This document shows positions 28,121 to 36,183 of a DNA stretch of 64,000 nucleotides, piece after piece. The DNA lies in the NCBI RefSeq assembly GCF_003008695.1, contig NZ_PXZT01000001.1, positions 124,001-188,000 of the forward strand, in the 5' to 3' direction. Below the pieces are notes generated by a model. That model was not told the origin of the DNA, made no database searches, and saw only the letters and a list, made by a program, of their open reading frames with translations. The position numbers and the translations under genes were made by a program. Each line of letters begins with the position of its first letter. Within the stretch, counting starts at the first letter, position 1. This DNA is from Trichococcus alkaliphilus. Its GTDB lineage: Bacteria > Bacillota > Bacilli > Lactobacillales > Aerococcaceae.

Positions 28121-28822
28121 TTATGAGCGCATGACGTATCCGGTGCCACGAACCGTTTGGATATAACTTTCTTGGCCGGCTACATCGATTTTGTTGCGCA
28201 GATATCGGATATATACATCCACTACGTTTGTTTCCACTTCTGTTTTGTATCCCCATACTTTATTCAGCAATACATCCCTTGAAAGGACAACGTTGATGTT
28301 TTCCATCAGGATCAACAATAATTCGTATTCGCGTTTGGTCAATTCGATGTGCTCGTCGCCACGGCGCACGACGCGGTTTTCTTTTTCGATCGTCAAATCA
28401 CGATAAGTGACTGTCGTCTGCTTCACTTTGCGTTGCTCTTCTTCGATGTCGATGCGGCGCAATAAAGCACGGACCCTTGCCAAAAGCTCTTCGATGGCAA
28501 ATGGTTTCACGATATAATCATCGGCTCCGTGGTCCAAACCGGATACACGATCGATGACGGAGTCGCGGGCGGTCATGATGATGATAGGCGTATCTTTGAC
28601 CGGGCGCAAACGACGGCAAACTTCGATGCCGTTCAATTCAGGAAGCATCAGATCCAACAGGATGACATCCCAGTCCTGGTTCATGGCAGCTTCAAGGCCG
28701 GCTCTGCCGTTGTAGCAAATTTCCGTTTCGTAGCCTTCGTGCTTTAACTCAAGCTCGATGAAACGCGCCAGATTTTTTTCATCTTCGATAATCAATATTC
28801 TTTGTTTGTCTCTATTTTCCAT
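28121..28822 (-). CDS. OmpR-family response regulator, ArlR-like
   Basis: A 233-residue two-domain regulator. The receiver has the acidic pocket IIEDEKN, the phosphorylated Asp in VILLDLMLPELNG and the Lys in IVKPFAIEELLARV. The C-terminal winged helix has VVRRGDEHIELTKREYELL and TVRGTGYVMRS. GGGGAGAATTCT precedes the ATG at 28822. It is followed immediately by the cognate kinase. The regulon cannot be told from this window; ArlRS-like systems elsewhere affect surface proteins and autolysis. Confidence 0.88.
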   Translation of the reverse strand: MENRDKQRILIIEDEKNLARFIELELKHEGYETEICYNGRAGLEAAMNQDWDVILLDLMLPELNGIEVCRRLRPVKDTPIIIMTARDSVIDRVSGLDHGADDYIVKPFAIEELLARVRALLRRIDIEEEQRKVKQTTVTYRDLTIEKENRVVRRGDEHIELTKREYELLLILMENINVVLSRDVLLNKVWGYKTEVETNVVDVYIRYLRNKIDVAGQESYIQTVRGTGYVMRS

Positions 28823-28881
28823 AGAATTCTCCCCTAATGTCTCATTTGAATAATAACAACATGCCATTACAATTTCATTTT

Positions 28882-28890
28882 ATTTTAACA
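28882..28890 (-). promoter_or_regulatory. Possible extended -10 promoter of the two-component operon
   Basis: The minus strand reads TGTTAAAAT, about 60 bases before the response-regulator start. The -35 region is poor. Confidence 0.4.
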
Positions 28891-28929
28891 TACTGTCGGG
28901 AATTAGTCTTAATTAAATGCTCCTGATAG

Positions 28930-28964
28930 TAAAATGTCATCCGAAGCACGGCTTCGGATGACAT
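28930..28964 (-). terminator. Terminator after gnd
   Basis: A hairpin with 14-base perfect arms (ATGTCATCCGAAGC) and a three-base loop is followed on the minus strand by a short TTTT run. It lies 30 bases beyond the gnd stop. Confidence 0.75.
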
Positions 28965-28994
28965 AAGTGTAGGCCAGAATGGCGCTATATCGCT

Positions 28995-30431
28995 TTAGTC
29001 TTGTGGAACTTCCACTTCTTTATCCCACTCGAAGTGATAAGAACCAGCTTTGTCTGTGCGTTCATACGTATGCGCTCCAAAGTAGTCGCGTTGCGCTTGA
29101 ATGATGTTTGCAGGCAATACAGCTGAACGGTAAGAATCGAAATAAGCTACTGCAGATGAGAATGTCGGTACAGGAACGCCTGCAACCACAGCCGTAGCAA
29201 CTACTTCACGTACAGCTCCCTGGTATTGTTTCGTGATTTCCACGAAATAGTCATCCAATAACAAGTTCTGCAGTTCAGGATTCTTCACGTAAGCATCGGT
29301 AATGTTCTGCAGGAATTGCGCACGGATGATGCAGCCAGCACGCCAAATTTTAGCGATTTCGCCATAATTCAGATCCCAATCATTTTCTTCGCTGGCAACG
29401 CGCATTTGAGCGAATCCTTGCGCGTAACTCATGATTTTGCTGAAGTACAGTGCCTTGCGGATACTCTCCACAAATGCTGCTTTATCAAGACCCTCTTTAG
29501 CTGTAACAGCAGGAGCAGTCAGAATTTCGCTGGCAGCGACACGTTCTGTCTTCAAAGCGGAAATGTAACGGGCAAAAACGGATTCGGTGATCAACGGCAA
29601 CGGAACACCCAAGTCCAACGCACTTTGGGAAGTCCATTTACCCGTGCCTTTATTGCCGGCGCGGTCCAAGATGATCTCGACCATTGGTTTCCCTGTTTCA
29701 GGATCGTATTTAGTCAAGATGTCAGCAGTGATGTCGATCAGGAAGCTGTCCAACTCGCCTTTGTTCCATTCGATGAAGACTGCAGCAATTTCTTCCACTG
29801 ACATGCCAAGGTACTTGTACATGATGTCATAGGCTTCTGCGATCAGTTGCATATCGCCGTACTCGATTCCGTTGTGGACCATCTTAACGAAGTGTCCGGC
29901 GCCACCTTTGCCGATGTAAGCTACACAGGGTTCGCCATCCGGAGCTTTAGCGGAAATCTGTTCCAAAATCGGTGCCACCAGATCGTATGCGTCGCGTTGT
30001 CCGCCCGGCATGATTGATGGGCCTTTCAATGCGCCTTCTTCACCACCGGAAACGCCTGTTCCGATGAAATTGATGCCTGAGTTTTCCAATTCTTTGCTGC
30101 GGCGGATTGTATCTTTGTAGAAAGTATTCCCTCCGTCGATCAGGATATCACCTTTATCCAAATGAGGCAGCAACGATTGGATCGTTTTGTCGGTTGCTTC
30201 CCCAGCTTTTACCATCATCATGATTTTTCTTGGTTTTTCCAAAGACTCGACAAATTCTTCAATCGTATAAGTAGGAACCAGTTTCTTTTCTGGATTTTCT
30301 GCGATTACTTGCTCAGTCTTCGAACCTGAACGGTTGAATACAGATACGGAATAACCTCTGCTTTCAATGTTCAATGCTAGATTTTTGCCCATTACGGCCA
30401 TACCGACAACGCCAATTTGCTGTTTTGACAT
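28995..30431 (-). CDS. gnd: 6-phosphogluconate dehydrogenase, decarboxylating
   Basis: A 478-residue enzyme of the oxidative pentose phosphate pathway that converts 6-phosphogluconate to ribulose 5-phosphate and yields NADPH. The cofactor motif [14 protein letters not shown] and the segments [15 protein letters not shown] and [12 protein letters not shown] are diagnostic. The C-terminal [18 protein letters not shown] is conserved. Length is normal. AAGGGAG precedes the ATG. It is not linked to zwf, which lies about 19 kb away on the other strand. Confidence 0.97.
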   Translation of the reverse strand: MSKQQIGVVGMAVMGKNLALNIESRGYSVSVFNRSGSKTEQVIAENPEKKLVPTYTIEEFVESLEKPRKIMMMVKAGEATDKTIQSLLPHLDKGDILIDGGNTFYKDTIRRSKELENSGINFIGTGVSGGEEGALKGPSIMPGGQRDAYDLVAPILEQISAKAPDGEPCVAYIGKGGAGHFVKMVHNGIEYGDMQLIAEAYDIMYKYLGMSVEEIAAVFIEWNKGELDSFLIDITADILTKYDPETGKPMVEIILDRAGNKGTGKWTSQSALDLGVPLPLITESVFARYISALKTERVAASEILTAPAVTAKEGLDKAAFVESIRKALYFSKIMSYAQGFAQMRVASEENDWDLNYGEIAKIWRAGCIIRAQFLQNITDAYVKNPELQNLLLDDYFVEITKQYQGAVREVVATAVVAGVPVPTFSSAVAYFDSYRSAVLPANIIQAQRDYFGAHTYERTDKAGSYHFEWDKEVEVPQD

Positions 30432-30615
30432 AAATAAATACTCCCTTCATGATGAACACATCATTTTATAATCTTAATCCTAACAAAAATTCGCCTAAAT
30501 GGAAAGCAAACAATTGAAAATAATGGCTTTCTTTTCTTTTGCCTGGTTCTCCAACGTTTACTTTTAGATGTTATTGTTGTAAACTATGCCATGTAAAAAA
30601 CAAAAGGTGGGAATA

Positions 30616-30750
30616 ATGTTGATAAAGAAAACTGGCGCTACCTCTTCAAAATTCAATAAATTCAGTAAATTCATCATCTGGGTCATGTTGCTGGCCATGG
30701 TCGGCGGAACGATCCTTTCTGTCTTGTACTCTTTGTTCATAAATATCTAA
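30616..30750 (+). CDS. DUF4044-type 44-residue membrane protein
   Basis: A very short gene with a good ribosome binding site (AGGTGGG, five bases before the ATG). The peptide has a basic, Ser/Lys/Phe-rich start (MLIKKTGATSSKFNKFSKF) followed by one hydrophobic helix of about 22 residues containing WVMLLAMVGGT. This layout matches the small DUF4044 proteins of Lactobacillales. Function is unknown; it is predicted to be a single-pass membrane peptide. A shared terminator follows it. It is isolated between gnd (divergent) and the rhodanese gene (convergent). Confidence 0.75.
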   Translation: MLIKKTGATSSKFNKFSKFIIWVMLLAMVGGTILSVLYSLFINI

Positions 30751-30763
30751 GAAGCACCATTCA

Positions 30764-30807
30764 AAAAGGTTCCCGGAATCCACTAGCTGATTCCGGGAAC
30801 CTTTTTA
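30764..30807. terminator. Bidirectional terminator after the DUF4044 and rhodanese genes
   Basis: Perfect 18-base arms (AAAAAGGTTCCCGGAATC) give T runs in both directions between the two convergent genes. Confidence 0.9.
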
Positions 30808-30813
30808 ATTGAC

Positions 30814-31215
30814 TCAGATGCCTTTTTTGACTTTTCCGTCCCAGCCGGCATAGCCGCCTTTCAGGATGAAAATATTTTTGTAGCCATTTTTTTTCAAAAT
30901 CGCTGCGCAGCGTCCGCTCAACATGGAATTTTGATCATACAGATAAATCGGTTGGTCTTTGCGGATTTCTTGATAGCGTTGCTTGAAAGCTGAATAAGCG
31001 ATATTTCTCGCTCCCAAAATGTGGCCTGCATCGAACTCCGTTCTTTCTCGGACATCGATCAATTGCGCTTTACGCAGATCTTTTCTGAATTCCTCTGCAG
31101 TCAGCGTTGTAGCTGCATTCTTTCTTTGGAAATAAAAATAAGCTTGATAAATGGCATATCCGATGATGAATATCCATAATGCGATATTAAAAATATCTAT
31201 TCCTGTTAAATTCAA
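30814..31215 (-). CDS. Membrane-anchored rhodanese-like protein, active-site cysteine missing
   Basis: A 133-residue protein with one N-terminal membrane helix (about residues 7-28) and a rhodanese domain (about 38-133) with LIDVRERTEFDAGHILGARN and LKGGYAGWDG. Where active rhodaneses have Cys-x-x-Gly-x-Arg, this protein reads LYDQNSMLSGRC, so the sulfur-carrying cysteine is absent and it is probably non-catalytic. The start is TTG at 31215 with AAAGGA nine bases upstream. YqhL of B. subtilis has the same layout. Last gene of the rpmG-gluP-glcK run. Confidence 0.78.
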   Translation of the reverse strand: MNLTGIDIFNIALWIFIIGYAIYQAYFYFQRKNAATTLTAEEFRKDLRKAQLIDVRERTEFDAGHILGARNIAYSAFKQRYQEIRKDQPIYLYDQNSMLSGRCAAILKKNGYKNIFILKGGYAGWDGKVKKGI

Positions 31216-31297
31216 ATAAATCCATCCTTTCGATACTCTTGCTCTCATATTTTACACTTGTAGAAGGCGCATTGCTACAGTTTTAACGACTTTTTTT

Positions 31298-32383
31298 CTA
31301 TTCCGCCAATTGTACCCAGCCATTGCGTTCCACATCGTACAGATACTCATAACGCTTTCCGTAAAGCACATAGGACCCATCCGGCGATGCCGAAATCGGA
31401 TCCATTCGCTCGACCTCTGTCAGCTCCTCTGAAGCGTTGCCTGAAAAATCGACCTTCGCAAGTTCGAAGCTGATGCCAGCAACACTCTCCGGCTCCTGTT
31501 TCGGGATGACAGCAAACATTTCATCCGAGTCATTCCCTTTTGTAAATTCCGGGATGACAAGTCCGGTTCCATCGGGGATGCGCGGCAGGGTAACATAGCC
31601 TTGGGTAATCAGAAGCGGATAGTAGGAAATGACAAGCAACTCTTCCTCATTGAAATCTGAAGGTGTCACTACCCATACGGATTCGCCTTCCAGTCCGTAA
31701 GCGAGTATTTCCCTATCAATGACCGTATCTTTGCCTGGAAAACGAATGTCACTCAATACCAGCACAGAAGCGCCATCATTCCCGTTTTTTTTGTGGAGGT
31801 ACATGTTTTCTGAATACCAAACCGGCATATCCTCTGTATCCAGCATTTCAATCCATTCGCTATTCGATATATCCCAAAGGTAATTGACGGGCCTTCCCAT
31901 TGTTTTTTGGACGGAAAGGAACAACTGCCCTTCGTTTGTCGGATTCCAGGAAACGCTCTTCAAAACACCTTCAGAAAAATGAAAATCAGCCAGTGATTTC
32001 CCTGACTTGTCGATCATCATGACGTTATTTCCTTGTTGCGTTGCGACTTGGACCAGCATCCGCTGGCCGTTTGCGGAAAGCGCAGCAAAAACAAGCCTAT
32101 CTGAAAAAGCCCGGATCAGCAGTTCTTCCCCCGTGAGCAGGTCATGGCTGTACAAACCGTATTCTCCATTTGATTCCAATGCGACAAGAATAGTTTTGTC
32201 GTCCAACCAGCCTACAGCATAAAGGAATTCATCCTTGGAAATCGTTGAAAGGCTGCTGCCGGAGGAAAGATCCGGCTCACTTGCGTCAGGCTGGTCGGGA
32301 TATGTCAACCGTTGGGTACAGGCCACCAGAATAAGAACACTTGAGAGTGAGAGAATAAACCATGCTAGTCCTCTTTTCCCCAT
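31298..32383 (-). CDS. Lipoprotein with beta-propeller-like repeats (YqgU-like)
   Basis: A 361-residue lipoprotein with a lipobox LVAC (Cys22) and a Ser/Asp/Pro-rich linker. The body is made of strand-rich repeats such as YAVGWLDDKTILVALESNG, LVFAALSANGQRMLVQVAT and LKSVSWNPTNEGQLFLSVQ, resembling TolB/WD40 propellers; YqgU of B. subtilis is a plausible relative. Function is unknown. The ATG at 32383 has GGAGGG five bases upstream; an ATG four codons earlier overlaps a Shine-Dalgarno. It follows glcK by 48 bases. Confidence 0.72.
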   Translation of the reverse strand: MGKRGLAWFILSLSSVLILVACTQRLTYPDQPDASEPDLSSGSSLSTISKDEFLYAVGWLDDKTILVALESNGEYGLYSHDLLTGEELLIRAFSDRLVFAALSANGQRMLVQVATQQGNNVMMIDKSGKSLADFHFSEGVLKSVSWNPTNEGQLFLSVQKTMGRPVNYLWDISNSEWIEMLDTEDMPVWYSENMYLHKKNGNDGASVLVLSDIRFPGKDTVIDREILAYGLEGESVWVVTPSDFNEEELLVISYYPLLITQGYVTLPRIPDGTGLVIPEFTKGNDSDEMFAVIPKQEPESVAGISFELAKVDFSGNASEELTEVERMDPISASPDGSYVLYGKRYEYLYDVERNGWVQLAE

Positions 32384-32431
32384 GCCACCCTCCATCCTCC
32401 CGCATTTTCTTTTTTCGAAAATGTTCAGGCT

Positions 32432-33400
32432 CTATTTGCTGATTTCAGTCAGTGCAAGATAAGCTGCTCCAACTATTCCGGCATCATTTCCAAGTGCGGC
32501 TAATTTGATATGCGTAGTCTTCTTGACGTTCGGAAATGAGAATTCAGCAAAATAGGTTCTTACTTGCTCCAAAAGGTATTCCCCGGCTGCGGATACACCG
32601 CCACCGATGACGATATAAGCCGGATTCAAAAGATTGCCGATATGGCTGCAGGCCAAACCAAGATAATAGGCAGCGCGATCGACTATAAGAACAGCCAACT
32701 CGTCTCCTTCTTTCGCCAAATCAAAAATCATTTTTGAAGTGATCTCCTGTCCATCGTCGATGATGAACTTTAGCTGCGAGTTGCCGGCATATTCTTCCGC
32801 ATGTTTGCGGGCCAATTTGACAACGCCTGTCGCGCTGGCGACAGTTTCCAAACAGCCTTTCTTCCCGCACGTACAGTCAAATCCGCCTGGTTCTACAGTC
32901 ATGTGGCCGATTTCGCCGCCGGAACCTGCAGTACCATGGATAAGATTACCTTCCGCAATGATTCCCCCGCCGACACCTGTGCCAAGTGTCACAAATACGA
33001 CGTCGCGATCATCCGCACCGGCGCCTCGCCATTTTTCCCCAAGCGCGGCAACGTTTGCATCATTATCAATAAAAATAGGGATGCCGATTTCCCGCACGAT
33101 TGCTTCACGGACAGGCTGCGGCGTTTTCCAGTTCAGGTTGAAGGCCCCCTCGACGGTACCCGCTTCACGGTCCACCGCTCCTGGCGAGCCCATGCCGATC
33201 GCCTGAAAGTCCTCAGCTGTCATTTGGTAGAGATCCAGATGGTGTTTGATCGAAGCAATGATATCAGGTACGATGTGCGTCCCCTCATCATTTATGTTCG
33301 TAGGGATGCTCCATTTTTGCTGGATATCGCCTTCTGCTGTTAAGATAGCTAATTTCACTGAAGTGCCGCCTAAATCAATACCGATAAATTTTTTATACAC
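32432..33400 (-). CDS. glcK: ROK-family glucokinase
   Basis: A 322-residue ATP-dependent glucokinase that makes glucose 6-phosphate from unphosphorylated glucose. The ATP motif IGIDLGGTSVKLAI, the glucose-binding FIDNDANVAALGE and GSGGEIGHMTVEPGG, and the ROK zinc motif CTCGKKGCLE are all present. The start is GTG at 33400 with GGAGGAAATGAC upstream. It is 29 bases downstream of gluP as in B. subtilis, but the small yqgQ gene usually lying between them is missing. Confidence 0.95.
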   Translation of the reverse strand: MYKKFIGIDLGGTSVKLAILTAEGDIQQKWSIPTNINDEGTHIVPDIIASIKHHLDLYQMTAEDFQAIGMGSPGAVDREAGTVEGAFNLNWKTPQPVREAIVREIGIPIFIDNDANVAALGEKWRGAGADDRDVVFVTLGTGVGGGIIAEGNLIHGTAGSGGEIGHMTVEPGGFDCTCGKKGCLETVASATGVVKLARKHAEEYAGNSQLKFIIDDGQEITSKMIFDLAKEGDELAVLIVDRAAYYLGLACSHIGNLLNPAYIVIGGGVSAAGEYLLEQVRTYFAEFSFPNVKKTTHIKLAALGNDAGIVGAAYLALTEISK

Positions 33401-33429
33401 GTCATTTCCTCCAATTGTTCAATTTGTAT

Positions 33430-34128
33430 CTAGTATAACGCAAAACCGGTCCGCATTAAACCCGAATAAGCAAAGAATATAGCGCTCACAAAATAAATGA
33501 TAAGAAAAAGAAGTCTTAGTCCATTTTGGCTTTTGGCAGTGCGCGGCATCGCGATGAACACGGCCGAAAGCGCTCCGCCCAGTGCCCCGCCAAGATGCCC
33601 GAAATTGTCGACTGCTGATGAAAAAAATCCGAAGAAGAAATTCAGGAAAATCAGCATCGTAAAATTCCGGGCCATAAGCTGGATCCCGGAGTTGTTCGGA
33701 AACTGACGGCCCAGAACGATGGCTGCGGCAAACAACCCGAATAAAGAGGTGCTTGCCCCGGCTGAAATCGAATCGTTGAAGGCGAAACTCATGAGATTAC
33801 CCATCAAGCCGCTCAGGAGATAGATCAGCGCAAAACGCAAAGAGCCGTAGAGAATCTCCATCTGCGTACCCAAATAATACAAGGTAATGCTGTTCACCAG
33901 AATGTGCGTGAAGCCTATATGGATGAACATAGGCGCAATCAAACGCCACCATTCCCCTTGCGCGATGGCTGGGTTGAATTTGGCGCCGAACAGGATAAGG
34001 GTCAGTACATTGGTGCTTCCCCCGTTCAGGGTCATCAAAAGGAAAATGAGGATCTGAATGGCCAAGAACAAGTGTGTTACAGAAAATTTATCCGGTAAAT
34101 AGGATCTTTTGGTATTATATGCCCGCAT
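33430..34128 (-). CDS. gluP: Rhomboid-family intramembrane serine protease
   Basis: A 232-residue integral membrane protease with six or seven helices. The catalytic serine lies in SAGASTSLFG and the histidine in NFGHLGGALGG; HILVNSITLYYLG supplies the conserved asparagine. GluP of B. subtilis is much longer because of extra N-terminal domains and TPR repeats, so this is a minimal-core version. The ATG at 34128 follows GGGAG; an upstream ATG (34146) overlaps this site. Its place between fthC and glcK supports the name. Confidence 0.88.
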   Translation of the reverse strand: MRAYNTKRSYLPDKFSVTHLFLAIQILIFLLMTLNGGSTNVLTLILFGAKFNPAIAQGEWWRLIAPMFIHIGFTHILVNSITLYYLGTQMEILYGSLRFALIYLLSGLMGNLMSFAFNDSISAGASTSLFGLFAAAIVLGRQFPNNSGIQLMARNFTMLIFLNFFFGFFSSAVDNFGHLGGALGGALSAVFIAMPRTAKSQNGLRLLFLIIYFVSAIFFAYSGLMRTGFALY

Positions 34129-34163
34129 CGTGACACTCCCTTCCATTATTATCCTATTTTATA

Positions 34164-34709
34164 CTAGAATGCTGTCGTCAACAACTTTTGGATCGGTACA
34201 TCAAACGCTTCGATTTCCCAATGAGGATCCTTGAACAATTGGAAAGGGAACAGCACCGACAAGGTATGACCGTTGTATGCAGCGAGATAGCGATCATAAT
34301 AACCGCCGCCGAACCCGATGCGGTAACCCATTTCCGAAAACGCCAATCCGGGAACAAGCAGCAGATCGATTGCTTCGGGCGGAACCGGGTTACGCTTGTC
34401 GACAGGTTCCATGATGCCGAATTTGCTCCTTGACATGGCAGTATCCGGCAAGTATTCATGAAAGGTCATCACGCGGTCCTTGCCGGAATAGGGAACGACA
34501 ATCCGCTTGCCTTCTTCAAGCCCCGTTTGGATGATTTTGTGCGTATCGATTTCCGGAAAATTGGACCATGTGACGCCGATCGTCTTTGCGTCATGCCACT
34601 CTTCGCTGGTGCAGACTGCTGTCGTCAGCTCTTGCTCCATCCGGATCCGATCTTGGGACGGCAAATCCCTCAATCTCCCCAACATCTCTTTTCTTATTTG
34701 TTCTTTCAT
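34164..34709 (-). CDS. fthC: 5-formyltetrahydrofolate cyclo-ligase
   Basis: A 181-residue enzyme that converts 5-formyltetrahydrofolate to 5,10-methenyltetrahydrofolate using ATP. The N-terminal basic start (KEQIRKEMLGRLRDL) and the C-terminal ATP-binding motif GYRIGFGGGYYDRYL are typical, as is LLLVPGLAF. AAGGAGGG precedes the ATG. It is the YqgN equivalent in the conserved rpmG-yqgN-gluP-glcK order, 35 bases upstream of gluP. Confidence 0.94.
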   Translation of the reverse strand: MKEQIRKEMLGRLRDLPSQDRIRMEQELTTAVCTSEEWHDAKTIGVTWSNFPEIDTHKIIQTGLEEGKRIVVPYSGKDRVMTFHEYLPDTAMSRSKFGIMEPVDKRNPVPPEAIDLLLVPGLAFSEMGYRIGFGGGYYDRYLAAYNGHTLSVLFPFQLFKDPHWEIEAFDVPIQKLLTTAF

Positions 34710-34783
34710 CAGAATCCCTCCTTAAGCGGTCTCTCACAAGCCGTTTTTACTGTATAAAACATCCTTCCGGATAAAATAAAAAA

Positions 34784-34803
34784 ACAACAGGATATCCTGT
34801 TGT
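34784..34803 (-). terminator. Terminator after rpmG
   Basis: ACAACAGGATATCCTGTTGT is a perfect 20-base palindrome followed on the minus strand by a run of seven or more T. It lies nine bases after the rpmG stop and separates rpmG from fthC. Confidence 0.75.
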
Positions 34804-34811
34804 CGTTTTAA

Positions 34812-34961
34812 TTATTTTGTTTCACGATGCAAAGTCACGCGTCTTTCACGTGGACAATATTTTTTCACTTCAAGACGGTCCGGGTTGTTACGTTTGTTTT
34901 TCTTTGATAAGTAATTACGTTCTTTACACTCCGTACATTCCAATGTAATATTTAACCGCAT
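34812..34961 (-). CDS. rpmG: 50S ribosomal protein L33
   Basis: A 49-residue ribosomal protein. The start [18 protein letters not shown] and the end TLHRETK are characteristic of bL33. The first zinc pair CTEC is present; the second reads CPRE, so one of the four cysteines is replaced by Glu and zinc binding is uncertain. The frame is open well upstream, but GGAGGG lies eight bases before the ATG at 34961. Paralogues probably exist elsewhere, as most Firmicutes carry more than one. Confidence 0.95.
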   Translation of the reverse strand: MRLNITLECTECKERNYLSKKNKRNNPDRLEVKKYCPRERRVTLHRETK

Positions 34962-35016
34962 ATTCTTCCCTCCAAACATAAAAAAATTGAAGATCGAATC
35001 ATCTTCTGCGTTTCTC

Positions 35017-35025
35017 ATTGTATCA
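35017..35025 (-). promoter_or_regulatory. Extended -10 promoter of rpmG
   Basis: The minus strand reads TGATACAAT, an extended -10 element about 55 bases before the rpmG start. The -35 box is weak. Confidence 0.45.
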
Positions 35026-35115
35026 CTTATGGAAAAATTATGCCACTTTTTTTTGAACAACTTCTGCGCAAGTCCAATTTTTTTGAGCTTTAAGCCAATA
35101 AAATCCCAGATAAGG

Positions 35116-35144
35116 TTGCAGAAACAAGCGAATTTCATTAGAAT
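35116..35144 (+). promoter_or_regulatory. Promoter of the 121-residue membrane protein gene
   Basis: TTGCAG (35116-35121) and TAGAAT (35139-35144) are separated by 17 bases, 38 bases before the downstream ATG. Confidence 0.65.
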
Positions 35145-35182
35145 GTTATCAGGCGTCAAAAAGAAGAATTGAGGTGACAAAG

Positions 35183-35548
35183 ATGGAACAATGGACCATC
35201 GTGATTGTCTTACTGACAATCGCAATCATATTGCTGTTTGCATCATTTTTCGTTAAGGATAATGATCGCAAATTCGCCGATGAGATGAGTGAATACACTT
35301 TACAATTAACGGAAGAAATCCATGAATTGAAGCAACGACTCATCGCTGTGGAGGAAGAATTAGGAAAAGAAGTACCCGTTTCCGAAGATTCGCAGAACGT
35401 CAAAAAAGTACACAATCTGACTAAGCAACACATCATCACTTTGTATACAAGCGGAAGAACGTTTGATGAGATTGCAGAGCAACTGTCCGTCCCTATCACC
35501 ACCGTGCAACTCGTTGTCGATAACTACATAGAGCAATCAATCGTATAG
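35183..35548 (+). CDS. Membrane-anchored protein with coiled coil and helix-turn-helix-like tail
   Basis: A 121-residue protein I cannot name. It has an N-terminal membrane helix (residues 3-22, [20 protein letters not shown]), a charged coiled coil (about 30-65), and a C-terminal segment (about 82-121) reading [19 protein letters not shown], which looks like a sigma region 4 or resolvase-type helix-turn-helix. DUF6115-type proteins of Bacillales share this plan. The ATG at 35183 follows GAGGTGA; a GTG three codons earlier is inside that site. It is 13 bases upstream of the next gene, probably one operon. Confidence 0.7.
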   Translation: MEQWTIVIVLLTIAIILLFASFFVKDNDRKFADEMSEYTLQLTEEIHELKQRLIAVEEELGKEVPVSEDSQNVKKVHNLTKQHIITLYTSGRTFDEIAEQLSVPITTVQLVVDNYIEQSIV

Positions 35549-35561
35549 AGGAGAAAATAAA

Positions 35562-36068
35562 GTGAACAAACAAAAGCTTCGTTTTATATCCATCGGTTTT
35601 TTGTTGTCTGCCGTACTGTTGGCCGGCTTCCAGCTCTTCTATCCGGAAGCTCTCCCTGGCAGCACCCTCAACGGAGAAGCAAATGCCGATTCAACGGATT
35701 ATCAAGAGAAATATGAAAGTACTTTGGCGGAATTGGAATTGCAGAAGCAACTTAATGAAGCAACAACAAGCAGCGCTCCTGCCGAGGGAGCTGAAGTGGC
35801 CTCCAGTGCTCCGGCTGAAACAGCGAGCATTGCCGAAAGCTCAGCTGCCCCTGCCGCAAACACACCCGTCACGTTTGTCATCACTTCCGGACAACCGACG
35901 TCCGTCGTCATCGACAATCTGGTCAGTGCGGGACTCATTACCGATCGGGCTGTCTTTGAACAGTACCTGAATGACCGGAATCTTGTCACGAAAATCAATA
36001 TCGGAGAGTACCAATTGTCCCAGGACATGGGCTATGAAGTCATCGCCGATATGATCACACTGGAATAA
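35562..36068 (+). CDS. Membrane protein with a MltG-like N-terminal subdomain but no catalytic domain
   Basis: A 168-residue protein with an N-terminal membrane helix, a Ser/Ala/Pro-rich spacer (about 65-100) and a C-terminal module (about 104-168). The module runs FVITSGQPTSVVIDNLVSAG, then RAVFEQYLND and INIGEYQLSQDMGYEVIADM. This is the LysM-like subdomain that precedes the catalytic part of endolytic transglycosylase MltG; the catalytic domain itself is absent. The start is GTG at 35562 with AGGAG eight bases upstream. It probably acts at the cell envelope as a binding or regulatory factor. Confidence 0.72.
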   Translation: MNKQKLRFISIGFLLSAVLLAGFQLFYPEALPGSTLNGEANADSTDYQEKYESTLAELELQKQLNEATTSSAPAEGAEVASSAPAETASIAESSAAPAANTPVTFVITSGQPTSVVIDNLVSAGLITDRAVFEQYLNDRNLVTKINIGEYQLSQDMGYEVIADMITLE

Positions 36069-36082
36069 TAACCCAGCCCACA

Positions 36083-36138
36083 AAAAAGAAGGTGCCGGAA
36101 CAAGGATTGCAATTTCCTTGTTCCGGCACCTTCTTTTT
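36083..36138. terminator. Bidirectional terminator between the MltG-like gene and pbp2b
   Basis: A hairpin with perfect 24-base arms around an eight-base loop, with T runs at both ends, lies between two convergent genes. Confidence 0.92.
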
Positions 36139-36183
36139 GTCCATTTGGTAGTCGTCAGCCGATGGTGCTTCCGAGCTGGCCGG

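Noticed and set aside
34971-35225. N-terminal extension of rpmG of about 88 codons
   Set aside because: The open frame continues upstream, but the extension is unlike any L33 protein and the ATG at 34961 has a strong ribosome binding site.
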